Source: CAZITB01 sp964542055 (GTDB taxonomy: Bacteria > Planctomycetota > Phycisphaerae > Sedimentisphaerales > CAMDDF01). Taken from it: DNA of 44,524 nucleotides. Below, piece by piece: positions 8,267-16,445 of the stretch; the stretch's first letter is position 1; every line of letters begins with the position of its first letter. Below the pieces are notes generated by a model. It saw only the letters and a program-made list of their open reading frames with translations, was not told where the DNA came from and did no database searches. The translations under genes and the position numbers were made by a program. The stretch is taken from contig CAZITB010000007.1 in the NCBI GenBank assembly GCA_964542055.1, positions 1 through 44,524 on the forward strand, given 5' to 3'.

Positions 8267-8704
8267 TATCTGTTGTTCCTGCCATCGCCATTGCAGGGTC
8301 ATTTCTGTTTCAAATTCTTCTTCAGGTAGCCATTGAACGTTTCCGTTTAGCCTTAGAATAACATATCCATCAGGCAAAAAAATGCCTAAAAATTTTTTTT
8401 TGGTGTATGCGATTACAGTTTCAGGTCCGCTCATATAATCGATCCATTTGCCTCTATAGTGAAGTTCTCCTACTCGGCTTGAACCCGGAAGATCACCTTT
8501 GATATCATTAACAAAACTTTCTGGTGGGAAACTACCGTTTTTATCACGATAGTATTTTATTATCCTGCCAAGTTCTTTCATGGCAATCATGGTTTCTGAA
8601 CGGTTTACGTATTCTTTAAAGATACTTACGCCAAAAACCAAAGCAAAAGTAATGAATATAACTGTGGTAAGTCTGATCACCAGAGCTTTTTGACGTTTGT
8701 TCAT
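8264..8704 (-). CDS. Pilin-like single-pass membrane protein, unrecognised
   Basis: A 146-residue protein with one N-terminal membrane segment (about residues 8-28) and an extracytoplasmic domain. The stretch after the anchor, MKELGRIIKYYRDKNGSFPP, resembles the amphipathic helix and Asn-Gly/Pro turn of type II pseudopilins such as GspG. However, no prepilin peptidase site (G followed by F/M-T-L-x-E) is present, so it would not be processed as a pilin. The start overlaps the stop of the upstream RNase HI-PurN gene by one base (TAATG), which implies translational coupling. It is the last gene of a minus-strand cluster headed by a secretin. Function unknown; the pilin resemblance is an inference. 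Confidence 0.7.
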   Translation of the reverse strand: MNKRQKALVIRLTTVIFITFALVFGVSIFKEYVNRSETMIAMKELGRIIKYYRDKNGSFPPESFVNDIKGDLPGSSRVGELHYRGKWIDYMSGPETVIAYTKKKFLGIFLPDGYVILRLNGNVQWLPEEEFETEMTLQWRWQEQQI

Positions 8705-9762
8705 TAGCTTAGAACCTTAACTTTTCTTCCTTCAACTTTAAGTTTTCCCTCACAAAATAATTTAATAGCTTGGGGCACCGCTATACACTCCTGTTCGAAA
8801 ACTCTATCTGCAAGTTTGTCTGCATCGTCGTCATCCTTAACTTCACAGGCTCGCTGAATTATTATAGGTCCCTGGTCGTACTTATTTGTACAAAAGTGTA
8901 CTGTACAGCCGCTTAATTTACAGCCTCTTTCCAATACAGCCTCATGAACATGATGGCCCCACATACCTTGTCCGCCAAAACTGGGCAGCAGGGCAGGGTG
9001 GGTGTTGATCACTTTATTTTCATACTTATTCGGGATTTCCCATAAACACAGCCAACCACCTAACATGACTAAATCAATTTTATACTTTTCTAATATTTCC
9101 AAAATTGCATTACTGAATTGTTTAATATCTTCAAAATCTTTTTTGCGAATGATTTCCAACGGCAACCCGGCATTTTTTGTCCTCTCCACACCTGTCACTT
9201 TCAAACGTGAACTAATAACAACCGAAATTTCTGCATTTAAATAGCCGCTATCGATATGCTCTTGGATATTTAACATTGTACGTCCGCCGCCACTTATTAA
9301 AACTGCTAATCGTGTTTTCTTGCCAGCGTTGTTTGCTTGTTTGAAAAATTCTTCTACATCTTGTTTGCGGTCCATTGCAAGGTTTGCCATTTTATCAGCA
9401 TAGACATTTTCTTCTCGGTAAACGTGCTGAACATCCCACGATTCAAATGAATTTAGTAAACCGATAACCTTATTGTATAGTGGTTTAAGATTTGGGCTTT
9501 TCACCTTATAAAGCCCCTTGACCTGTTTGACAAGCAATTCCGAGTCGCAAAAGATTTTTAAACTTTTGGGACTGAATTCTCGGCAGTCCCGGAGTGCATT
9601 TATGAGCCCCTCGTATTCAGCTTCGTTGTTTGTGCATTGTCCTAAAAAGAAACCCTTACCTTTGAGCCGCTTTCCAGTTTTATCGGTAATCGAATATCCT
9701 GCACCGCCGGGTCCCGGATTGCCTCTGCTTCCACCATCACTGTAAATGATTATCTCATTCAT
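8704..9762 (-). CDS. RNase HI fused to phosphoribosylglycinamide formyltransferase (PurN)
   Basis: This 352-residue protein carries two complete enzymes. Residues 1-135 are RNase HI, which cuts RNA in RNA-DNA hybrids. Its acidic residues are visible in YSDGGSRGNPGPG (near 8), NNEAEYEGL (near 46), FCDSEL (near 72) and the closing REENVYADKMAN. Residues 148-352 are PurN, which formylates GAR with 10-formyl-tetrahydrofolate in purine synthesis. The GGGRTMLN phosphate loop is present. So are the catalytic Asn and His in INTHPALLPSFGGQG and the catalytic Asp in NKYDQGPIIIQ. Both halves look intact, and no frameshift or internal stop separates them. The gene lies 9 bases after the secretin gene and overlaps the pilin-like gene by one base. 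Confidence 0.92.
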   Translation of the reverse strand: MNEIIIYSDGGSRGNPGPGGAGYSITDKTGKRLKGKGFFLGQCTNNEAEYEGLINALRDCREFSPKSLKIFCDSELLVKQVKGLYKVKSPNLKPLYNKVIGLLNSFESWDVQHVYREENVYADKMANLAMDRKQDVEEFFKQANNAGKKTRLAVLISGGGRTMLNIQEHIDSGYLNAEISVVISSRLKVTGVERTKNAGLPLEIIRKKDFEDIKQFSNAILEILEKYKIDLVMLGGWLCLWEIPNKYENKVINTHPALLPSFGGQGMWGHHVHEAVLERGCKLSGCTVHFCTNKYDQGPIIIQRACEVKDDDDADKLADRVFEQECIAVPQAIKLFCEGKLKVEGRKVKVLS

Positions 9763-9771
9763 AATTATATA

Positions 9772-11715
9772 TCAAGCTGCATTTGGATCATTATTAACTT
9801 CAGGGGCTGGTTCTTGGGCAGGTTTTTCTTCAGGAGCAGGCTGAGTTTCTACCTGGTTCGGTTCTGGCTGAGACTGAGAGTCAGAGGCTTTTTCAGCCTG
9901 TAACTGTTTAACCCGTTCCTCCAACGCTTTTTGGTGTTGGTCCTGAACTTTTTTAGCTTCTTGGGCTTCCTGTAATGCTTTTGTTCGGGCTTGTTCTGCC
10001 TCTTTGACCTGTTGAGCTTTTTCTACTGCCATCTTCTTTAATTTTTCAGCTTCTGCCTGAGCTGCTTGTGCTTTTTTCAAAGCATCTTCTGCCGTTTTTT
10101 GTGCTTGCTGTTTTATTTTCTCAGCCTCTGTTTTTGCCAGATTTTTCTCCTGCAAAACCTTTTCGATTTCTTTTGCTTTCTCATCAGCTAACTGTTTCAG
10201 TTTTTCAGCTTCGGCTTGTGCAGCCTGGGCTGCTTTTTGAGATTCCACGGCTTTTTTCTGTTCCTGCTCAAACTTAATCGTTTTCTCCTGAAGCTTCTTA
10301 AGTGCTTCATCCGCTTCCTTTCTGGCTTTGAGTGCTTCTTGCTGTTGCTGTTTCAATCTTTCCGATTCATAGGTCAACTCTTCTCGCAGAAGTTCGATTT
10401 CTTCTCTTGCTTCAGATCTTTCGATTTCAGCAGTTAACCTGTGATATTCTGCCTCAGCAGCTTTCCTTTCAACATGCTCAGTGTAAATATTGCCTGAGAA
10501 CGGTTCAGTTATTAATTCCTGGATTCCGGGTTTATATGCCGGAGATTTGAATTTCTCTTTTATATCTTTGGTAACTATTTCGTTATCAATGCCATTGTTA
10601 GATATAGAAGGTGTAAGGATGAAAATAATCTCAGTTCCTTTTTCTTCATAGTCCTTACTTGAAAAAAGTATTCCCAGAAATGGAAGATCTTTAAGAAACG
10701 GAACACCCCTGATAACTGAACGCTGCTCAGATTTTCTGATTCCACCAATAACGAGGCTTTGACCCGGCGCAATTCTGTTTTCTGCTATTGTAGCAGACCT
10801 TTCTGTAATGATTGATAGCTGGACGACACCTTCAGGCTTGGATCTTGAACCGATCATTACTTCTGTTTTCAATCCGATCGATCCATCAGCGTAAACGTGT
10901 GGGGTAACTTTCAATGAATCTGTAACCCACTGATAGTCAGTTAAACTGTATGGTTCAAAATCCTTGCCGGTAACAATTCTCTGAATAGGTGCATTCTCTC
11001 TGGATTTGATTTCGGCTGGTTGACCATTAACTGTTTCAAGATTAGGATTCATTAAAATTTTCAGATAACCGCGAGAAACAAGCATGTCTAAGGTAGCCTT
11101 AAAAACATCACCGTCAACATCCAGATATCCGATATCGAGTCCGAAATTTGCTCGTTTGGACTCTCTGAGGGAAGCACCTGGGAAAGCAGGGTTATCCGGA
11201 TCACCTAAAGTGATGTTTTCATTAAACAGGTTTTCAATAAAGATCGTTGTTTCCCAGTCCATTGTTACATCTGCAAATCTTTCTAATACAATGCAGTCAA
11301 TATTAACCTGGATAGGAGGAACATCCACTGCTTTTAAAAACTCAAGAATTTTCTCAGCTTCTGCCTGGTCGGCGCATTGTATTATAAGCTGATTGGTAGC
11401 GGGGCTTACGCTGATAGAATTTCCCATTTGTTCTTTGACCAGTTTGGCCAATTCGGCAACGGGGTGCTGTTTACTGAAATAGAAAAGTTTTAACCCCTTT
11501 GGTGTGGCTATTATTTCAGGTTGTTTAAGGTACAATTCTGGAAGAGGGTTTTTTATTCTGGAGTTTTCTTTGATCTGTTCAAGCTCTTGCAGAATCAAAC
11601 GAGTTTCGATTTCAGTCGGTTTTTTTTCGAAGAAGTTGCCGCAACCGCCGCTAATAACCATTATTACTGTTGTAAAAATCCATATAGTTGGTTTTAATAC
11701 AAAATCCTTTTGCAT
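9772..11715 (-). CDS. Secretin-like outer-membrane channel protein with C-terminal coiled coil
   Basis: This 647-residue protein has an N-terminal export signal (about 1-26) ending SGGC, a weak lipobox. A secretin N1-type domain covers about 75-145 and a secretin core about 150-390. The core has LMNPNLETVNGQPAEI, PGQSLVIGGI, VPFLKDLPFLGILF and TEIIFILTP, all typical of GspD/PilQ C-domains. What follows is unusual. About 180 residues (425-605) are an Ala/Glu/Lys/Gln-rich coiled coil with the unit AQAAQAEAEKLK at about 494-506 and again at 548-561. A Pro/Glu-rich tail follows. Secretins normally end shortly after the core. No GspE/F-like ATPase or platform gene is nearby, so the secretion or pilus system it serves is not shown here. 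Confidence 0.85.
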   Translation of the reverse strand: MQKDFVLKPTIWIFTTVIMVISGGCGNFFEKKPTEIETRLILQELEQIKENSRIKNPLPELYLKQPEIIATPKGLKLFYFSKQHPVAELAKLVKEQMGNSISVSPATNQLIIQCADQAEAEKILEFLKAVDVPPIQVNIDCIVLERFADVTMDWETTIFIENLFNENITLGDPDNPAFPGASLRESKRANFGLDIGYLDVDGDVFKATLDMLVSRGYLKILMNPNLETVNGQPAEIKSRENAPIQRIVTGKDFEPYSLTDYQWVTDSLKVTPHVYADGSIGLKTEVMIGSRSKPEGVVQLSIITERSATIAENRIAPGQSLVIGGIRKSEQRSVIRGVPFLKDLPFLGILFSSKDYEEKGTEIIFILTPSISNNGIDNEIVTKDIKEKFKSPAYKPGIQELITEPFSGNIYTEHVERKAAEAEYHRLTAEIERSEAREEIELLREELTYESERLKQQQQEALKARKEADEALKKLQEKTIKFEQEQKKAVESQKAAQAAQAEAEKLKQLADEKAKEIEKVLQEKNLAKTEAEKIKQQAQKTAEDALKKAQAAQAEAEKLKKMAVEKAQQVKEAEQARTKALQEAQEAKKVQDQHQKALEERVKQLQAEKASDSQSQPEPNQVETQPAPEEKPAQEPAPEVNNDPNAA

Positions 11716-11867
11716 TGTTTGACCCGCTTTAATAAAAAATAAATGGAAAAAAATTATTACTTTTATATAGTTGTAAATAACCTTAATCTTTCAACCATAT
11801 ATAATTATCGGTACGAAATATTTAAAAATATTAATAAGTGTAAATAATTTAAGGAATTATAAAGTTT

Positions 11868-13220
11868 ATGAGCCTCAAAAACAAGCGAAAAAGTAAAAAC
11901 AACCTTAGAATCGCGTTTGTTTCCCTGGGGTGTCCTAAAAATATGGTCGATAGCGAAAAAATGCTTGCTAATTTTGTAACAGAGGGGTTTTCTCTGGTGG
12001 AAAAATCAGAAGATGCCCAAATTGTGGTAATTAATACCTGTGGATTTATCGAACCGGCTCGGGAGGAGGCTTTTTTTGAAATAAACAGTGCATTATCTTT
12101 GAAAAAACAGGGAAAAATCCAGAAAGTAGTTGTAGCTGGCTGTATGGCTCAGCTTTATGGCGAAAAGTTGCTGGAAATAGTACCTGATATCGATGCCGTA
12201 GTAGGGCTTTCCGCAAGGGATGATATCTCGGAAATAATCAAATCTCTTGAATCTGGCAGTGATAAACTGCATTTAGAGGGTAGTAATCGAGAAATTCACT
12301 CCGATAAAGGAAGGCTGTTAGTAACTGGCGGACATTACGCATATTTGAGAATAAGTGAAGGATGCAGCAGAAAATGTGCTTTTTGTACCATTCCGGATAT
12401 AAGAGGACCTTTTAGGAGCAAGCCTTTAGAGATGGTCATGGAAGAAGCGTATGAACTTGCTCAAAGCGGTGTTAAAGAGCTGATATTGATCGCTCAAGAT
12501 ACCAGCAATTATGGGAAAGACTTGAAAATGGAAAACGGGCTGGTTGAGCTGCTTGGTTATTTGGAAAAGATCGACGGCTTTCAGTGGATAAGAATTATGT
12601 ATCTTTACCCGGCAAATGTAACAGATGCCTTAATCGAAAAAATTGCTTCCAGCCAAAAGATATTACATTACATAGATATGCCGATACAGCATATCAGCAA
12701 TAATATTTTGCGAGCGATGCGTAGAACTGACACTCGTGAAAAAACATCCATGGTTGTAGAAAAAATACGTAAATCTATTCCCGACATAGTTTTAAGAACT
12801 ACAGTAATCACCGGTTTCCCTGGCGAGACACAGGAAAATTTTGAAGAACTTCTCAATTTCATTGATGAGACAGGATTTGACATGCTGGGTTGTTTTCAAT
12901 ATTCCCCAGAAGCTGGTACTGTTGCCGCTGAAATGGATAACCAGGTATCAGAAGATATCAAGCAACAAAGATTTCATGAAATTATGCAGGTTCAGCAAAG
13001 AATAGCTTTTGAAAATTCCCGCAAAAAAGTGGGTCAAAAGCTTAAAGTTATAGTTGATCAAACGGGGGAAGAAGGATTTGCAACTGGGCGATACTACGGA
13101 CAAGCTCCAGATATTGATTCGGTATCTCTGATCGAGAATTTCACTTCCAATCAGGGGGATATTATTGACGTAGAAGTGATTTCTACTGATGAGTATGACT
13201 TAGTAGTTCGACAAATCTGA
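11868..13220 (+). CDS. rimO: Ribosomal protein S12 methylthiotransferase RimO
   Basis: This radical SAM enzyme adds a methylthio group to the conserved Asp of ribosomal protein S12. The N-terminal UPF0004 domain starts with VSLGCPKNMVDSE, the form that marks RimO rather than MiaB, and has further cysteines in NTCGF and AGCMAQ for the second iron-sulfur cluster. The radical SAM cluster is C166-x3-C170-x2-C173 (CSRKCAFC). A C-terminal TRAM domain (about 385-450) ends the protein. The 450-residue length is normal. The 152 bases upstream, shared with the divergent secretin gene, are very AT-rich and probably hold both promoters; GGAATT sits upstream of the ATG as a weak ribosome-binding site. Confidence 0.95.
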   Translation: MSLKNKRKSKNNLRIAFVSLGCPKNMVDSEKMLANFVTEGFSLVEKSEDAQIVVINTCGFIEPAREEAFFEINSALSLKKQGKIQKVVVAGCMAQLYGEKLLEIVPDIDAVVGLSARDDISEIIKSLESGSDKLHLEGSNREIHSDKGRLLVTGGHYAYLRISEGCSRKCAFCTIPDIRGPFRSKPLEMVMEEAYELAQSGVKELILIAQDTSNYGKDLKMENGLVELLGYLEKIDGFQWIRIMYLYPANVTDALIEKIASSQKILHYIDMPIQHISNNILRAMRRTDTREKTSMVVEKIRKSIPDIVLRTTVITGFPGETQENFEELLNFIDETGFDMLGCFQYSPEAGTVAAEMDNQVSEDIKQQRFHEIMQVQQRIAFENSRKKVGQKLKVIVDQTGEEGFATGRYYGQAPDIDSVSLIENFTSNQGDIIDVEVISTDEYDLVVRQI

Positions 13221-13248
13221 GCAGATATCATTCGATATTTTCCAGCAA

Positions 13249-13425
13249 TCAAGTTAAACGTTTTTCTGTTTTTTTGGCGATAACCCATAATGCATGAATA
13301 GAGCCGGGAAGAATACCTAAAATTGTAAGAACAATGTTCAGCCAAAAATGAAACCCGATCCCTACCTGCATGAAAACCGCAACCGGCGGTACAAATAAAG
13401 CTAGAATTATTTTCAATAAAGTCAT
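13249..13425 (-). CDS. YqaE/Pmp3 family small membrane protein
   Basis: A 58-residue gene on the minus strand, easily missed because of its size. The translation begins MTLLKIILALFVPPVAVFMQ and continues with VGIGFHFWLNIVLTILGILP and GSIHALWVIAKK. This is the characteristic two-helix pattern of the YqaE/Pmp3 (UPF0057) family: an LPP-type turn in the first helix, an FWxN motif, and a PGxIHALWVI signature in the second. Members sit in the plasma membrane and are often induced by salt or cold stress. A GAGGGG sequence seven bases before the ATG supports the start. It is convergent with rimO and divergent from the thioredoxin-like gene. Confidence 0.92.
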   Translation of the reverse strand: MTLLKIILALFVPPVAVFMQVGIGFHFWLNIVLTILGILPGSIHALWVIAKKTEKRLT

Positions 13426-13527
13426 GTAAACCCCTCTAAAATTATTGTTAAATTTACACTTATGCTTTATATTTTAACCTATATGCGTATTTGTGCAAAT
13501 ATTATAATTTTTTTGGGAGGATAAGAA

Positions 13528-14097
13528 ATGTCTTTTACTTTGCAAATCGGCGAAAAAGCCCCAGATTTCGTTTTGCCTGCCACAGACGGCAAAGATTACA
13601 CGCTTGAGGACTTTAAACAGGATATTTTAGTGGTATTTTTTACCTGCAATCATTGTCCATACGTAACAGGCAGCGAGCATGTAACAATACAAACCGCAAA
13701 AAAATACATGCCTCAAGGGGTCGGTTTTGTTGCTATTAACTCCAATAGTGAACATACATATTCCGAAGACAGTTTCGAGCACATGAAAGAGAAAAAGGGT
13801 TTGCCCTGGCCATATTTACGGGATAAATCGCAGGATGCTGCCAGGGCTTACGGTGCTTTGAAGACCCCGCATTTCTTCGTGTTTGATAAAAATCGGACAC
13901 TTGTTTACACCGGCAGGGAAGTAGATAACCCCAGAAATGCTGACCAGGCTACCGTAAATAACCTGGCAAATGCAATTGAGGACCTTTTGGCGGGCAAACT
14001 TGTTGAAATCCCCGTTACCAATCCGATCGGATGTAATATCAAATGGGAAGGTAAAGACCCGCACTGGATGCCCGCAGACGCATGCGATCTGATATAA
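13528..14097 (+). CDS. Thioredoxin-like / AhpC-TSA family protein
   Basis: This 189-residue redox protein has a thioredoxin fold. GEKAPDFVLPATDG near the start is typical of the AhpC/TSA (peroxiredoxin-like) family. The active site is TCNHCPYV (a C-x-x-C pair near residues 39-42), which places it with the CxxCPY-type thioredoxin-like proteins rather than with classical one-Cys peroxiredoxins. The cis-proline loop is visible in LKTPHFFVFD near 115. There is no signal peptide, so it is cytoplasmic. The start has a strong GGGAGGAT ribosome-binding site, with a TATAAT sequence just before it. The substrate is unknown. It stands alone, 90 bases before the ykgJ-like gene. Confidence 0.88.
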   Translation: MSFTLQIGEKAPDFVLPATDGKDYTLEDFKQDILVVFFTCNHCPYVTGSEHVTIQTAKKYMPQGVGFVAINSNSEHTYSEDSFEHMKEKKGLPWPYLRDKSQDAARAYGALKTPHFFVFDKNRTLVYTGREVDNPRNADQATVNNLANAIEDLLAGKLVEIPVTNPIGCNIKWEGKDPHWMPADACDLI

Positions 14098-14186
14098 GCT
14101 GCTTCGGATTCATAATTCTCCCGTGCTTGACTAAAGAGGTAAAAACTATATAATGGGCTTTTTTATTATTTGATCTGGGAGATTTT

Positions 14187-14600
14187 ATGGCCGCAAGTAA
14201 GAAAAAGAACCTGTGTGAAAAATGCACCGGTTTGTGCTGTCGGTACTTCGCTTTGCAGATAGACACCCCCGAAGACCGCGGTGATTATGAAGATGTCCGA
14301 TGGTATTTATGCCATGAAAACGTAACTGTTTTTGTTGAAGATGGCGACTGGTATGTAAATATCAAAAACAAGTGCAGGCATCTTTCTGAAGCTGATTACA
14401 GATGTCAGAATTACGAAAATCGCCCCGCGATTTGTCGCAAATACCATACGGATAATTGCGACTTTACAAATGAAGAATATGATTACGAGCTGCATTTTAC
14501 CGACGACAAGCAAATGGAAGAATACATCAAAGTGAAATTTGACAACAACAGAACCGGTAAAAAGTCAAAATCCAAAAAGAAAGTCAAAAGCAGAAAATGA
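14187..14600 (+). CDS. YkgJ family cysteine-cluster protein
   Basis: A 137-residue protein with the conserved cysteine pattern of the YkgJ (UPF0153, zinc/iron-chelating) family: CEKCTGLCCRYF at residues 8-19, a CRHL motif near 66, and CQNYENRPAICRKYH near 76-90. The tail is strongly basic (KKSKSKKKVKSRK). Proteins of this family are thought to bind a metal or iron-sulfur centre through these cysteines; the reaction is unknown. Its TGA overlaps the hisS ATG by four bases (ATGA), so it heads a coupled run ykgJ-hisS-HYExAFE-bioB-rsmD-cca. Confidence 0.88.
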   Translation: MAASKKKNLCEKCTGLCCRYFALQIDTPEDRGDYEDVRWYLCHENVTVFVEDGDWYVNIKNKCRHLSEADYRCQNYENRPAICRKYHTDNCDFTNEEYDYELHFTDDKQMEEYIKVKFDNNRTGKKSKSKKKVKSRK

Positions 14601-15880
14601 AGATATCACCAGTAAAAGGCACCCGCGATTTTTATCCGCCGCAAATGGAGATACGTAATTTTATAATCAATGGTTGGAAGCAGGCATCGTTACGCAGTGG
14701 TTTTGAAGAATATGACGGACCTATATTCGAGTATTTAAAAATGTACCAGATCAAAAGCGGGGAAGAGATTGCCGAACAGCTTTTTAATCTGACTGACAGG
14801 GGAGGGCGTGAGCTTGCGATAAGACCCGAAATAACCCCTACACTTGCCAGAATGGTTAACCAGCAGATCAACTCTCTGCCAAGGCCCATCAAGTGGTTTT
14901 CAGTGCCCAGACTTTGTCGTGCAGAACGGCCGCAAAAGGGCAGGCTTCGTGAGTTTTTTCAGTGGAATGTTGATATAATCGGCATTGATGACGTTCGTGC
15001 TGATGCGGAGGTGATTTTTACCGCGATTGATTATCTACGAGATACAGGTCTAACGGCAAATGATATAAAAGCCAAGATTTCAAGCCGAAAACTTTTATCT
15101 GCACTTCTTAGAGGTCTTGGAATCGAAGAAAATAAGTTAGAACATCTATACGTTTTGCTGGACAAAAAAGCAAAACTACCGGATGAAGCTTTTGATGAGA
15201 TGCTCCAAAAACAGGTAACCGATAGCCAGCAGGCAGACAAGATCAAACATTTTATGTCGGTACATTCAGTTGACGAGATCATAGTAGAAACTGAAGAAGT
15301 TTTCCATGCTGTCGAAGAAGTAAAGCAGTTATTTAGCTATCTTGAAAAAATGGGAATCGCTGATTATTGCAGTTTCGATATGTCTATTGTTAGGGGACTT
15401 GCTTATTATACCGGCGTTGTGTTTGAAGTGCATGATATCGTAGGACAGTTGCGTGCGATTTGCGGCGGCGGTCGGTTTGATAATCTGCTAAAGGATTTCG
15501 GAGGACCCTCCATACCGGCAACCGGAATGGGCATGGGTGATTGTGTTTTGGAAATCCTTCTAGCGGAAAAAGGACTTCTTGGTCTAAAGTCTGCACAAAC
15601 TCAGCTGGATTATTATATAATCACCACCGATGATAAGTTAATGGTCGATTCGATGGAGTTAGCTGCGAAAATTCGCAATACAAAAAAGAAAGCTCAATTT
15701 AGTTATAAATCTGGAAAGATTGGTAAATTGCTCAAAACAGCATCCGATTTAAAAGCAAATAATGTTATCATTCTTGGACAAGAATTTCTAGATGCAAAAG
15801 AACTGGTGATCAAGGATATGTCAACCGGAGATCAAAACCAATTGTCTTATGAAAAGTTCATATCAACACTCTCAAGTTGA
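14597..15880 (+). CDS. hisS: Histidine--tRNA ligase
   Basis: This class II aminoacyl-tRNA synthetase charges tRNA-His. The N-terminus has KGTRDFYPP, motif 2 is RLCRAERPQKGR near residues 108-119, the histidine-specific motifs are VRGLAYYTG and CGGGRFDNL, and motif 3 lies at ATGMGMGD. The C-terminal anticodon-binding domain covers about 335-427. I call HisS rather than the regulatory paralogue HisZ because these histidine-specific motifs and the anticodon domain are present. The Ala in VRGLAYYTG, where E. coli-type enzymes have Asp, marks the other HisRS subtype. The length of 427 is normal. It overlaps the upstream gene by four bases. Confidence 0.93.
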   Translation: MKISPVKGTRDFYPPQMEIRNFIINGWKQASLRSGFEEYDGPIFEYLKMYQIKSGEEIAEQLFNLTDRGGRELAIRPEITPTLARMVNQQINSLPRPIKWFSVPRLCRAERPQKGRLREFFQWNVDIIGIDDVRADAEVIFTAIDYLRDTGLTANDIKAKISSRKLLSALLRGLGIEENKLEHLYVLLDKKAKLPDEAFDEMLQKQVTDSQQADKIKHFMSVHSVDEIIVETEEVFHAVEEVKQLFSYLEKMGIADYCSFDMSIVRGLAYYTGVVFEVHDIVGQLRAICGGGRFDNLLKDFGGPSIPATGMGMGDCVLEILLAEKGLLGLKSAQTQLDYYIITTDDKLMVDSMELAAKIRNTKKKAQFSYKSGKIGKLLKTASDLKANNVIILGQEFLDAKELVIKDMSTGDQNQLSYEKFISTLSS

Positions 15881-15916
15881 TGATACTGAATGCGAATTTT
15901 TAAATAACTTATTTTA

Positions 15917-16435
15917 ATGGCTGTACTTAGCACAAAAAATCATTATGAAAAAGCTTTTGAATCCTGGCTTAGAGAACGTAAAATCCAGTATGTTTCGGTT
16001 GACCAGAATAAAAGAGCAGTATTTAAAAAGGTAAGCATCAAAAGTTTCGATTTCATAATACCTTCAAAAGACAGGCAGATATTAATAGTGGAGGTTAAAG
16101 GCCGTAAGTTTACGGCGGATTCTTTGAAAAAGACATCTGCTTTGCAAACCTGGGTCAGCATCGATGACGTAGAAGGGCTTGAAAACTGGCAGAGAATATT
16201 CGGAAATCACTATAAGGCTGTTTTTGCGTTCATTTATAAAATGGAATTGCCTGAAGTAGATTTTGGTGAATATGATTACTTTGTTTTTAATGACAACAAG
16301 TATATTTTTCTTATAATACCTTTAGATGAGTATAAAAAAAGAATGGTTTTAAGGAGCCCAAAGTGGCGAACTGTTACTTTACTTACTAAGGATATAAAAC
16401 AATGTGCTTTTCCGGCGAATAAATATTTAAATTAA
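15917..16435 (+). CDS. HYExAFE family protein, PD-(D/E)xK nuclease-like
   Basis: This 172-residue cytoplasmic protein begins with NHYEKAFESWLRER, which carries the HYExAFE signature of a small family I associate with planctomycetes. The centre has SFDFIIPS followed by ILIVEVKGR (about residues 43-63), an Asp...Glu-x-Lys arrangement with the spacing of PD-(D/E)xK nucleases. Nuclease activity is therefore plausible but unproven. A conserved-looking EYDYFVFNDNKY strand pair follows. It lies 36 bases after hisS and 10 bases before bioB in the same operon. No restriction-modification partner is adjacent, which argues against a classical restriction enzyme. No clear ribosome-binding site precedes the ATG, so coupling to hisS is possible. 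Confidence 0.75.
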   Translation: MAVLSTKNHYEKAFESWLRERKIQYVSVDQNKRAVFKKVSIKSFDFIIPSKDRQILIVEVKGRKFTADSLKKTSALQTWVSIDDVEGLENWQRIFGNHYKAVFAFIYKMELPEVDFGEYDYFVFNDNKYIFLIIPLDEYKKRMVLRSPKWRTVTLLTKDIKQCAFPANKYLN

Positions 16436-16445
16436 TGGAAGTGAT

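Noticed and set aside
15917..16435. Restriction endonuclease of a restriction-modification system
   Set aside because: No methyltransferase or specificity gene is adjacent, and it is embedded in a housekeeping operon.
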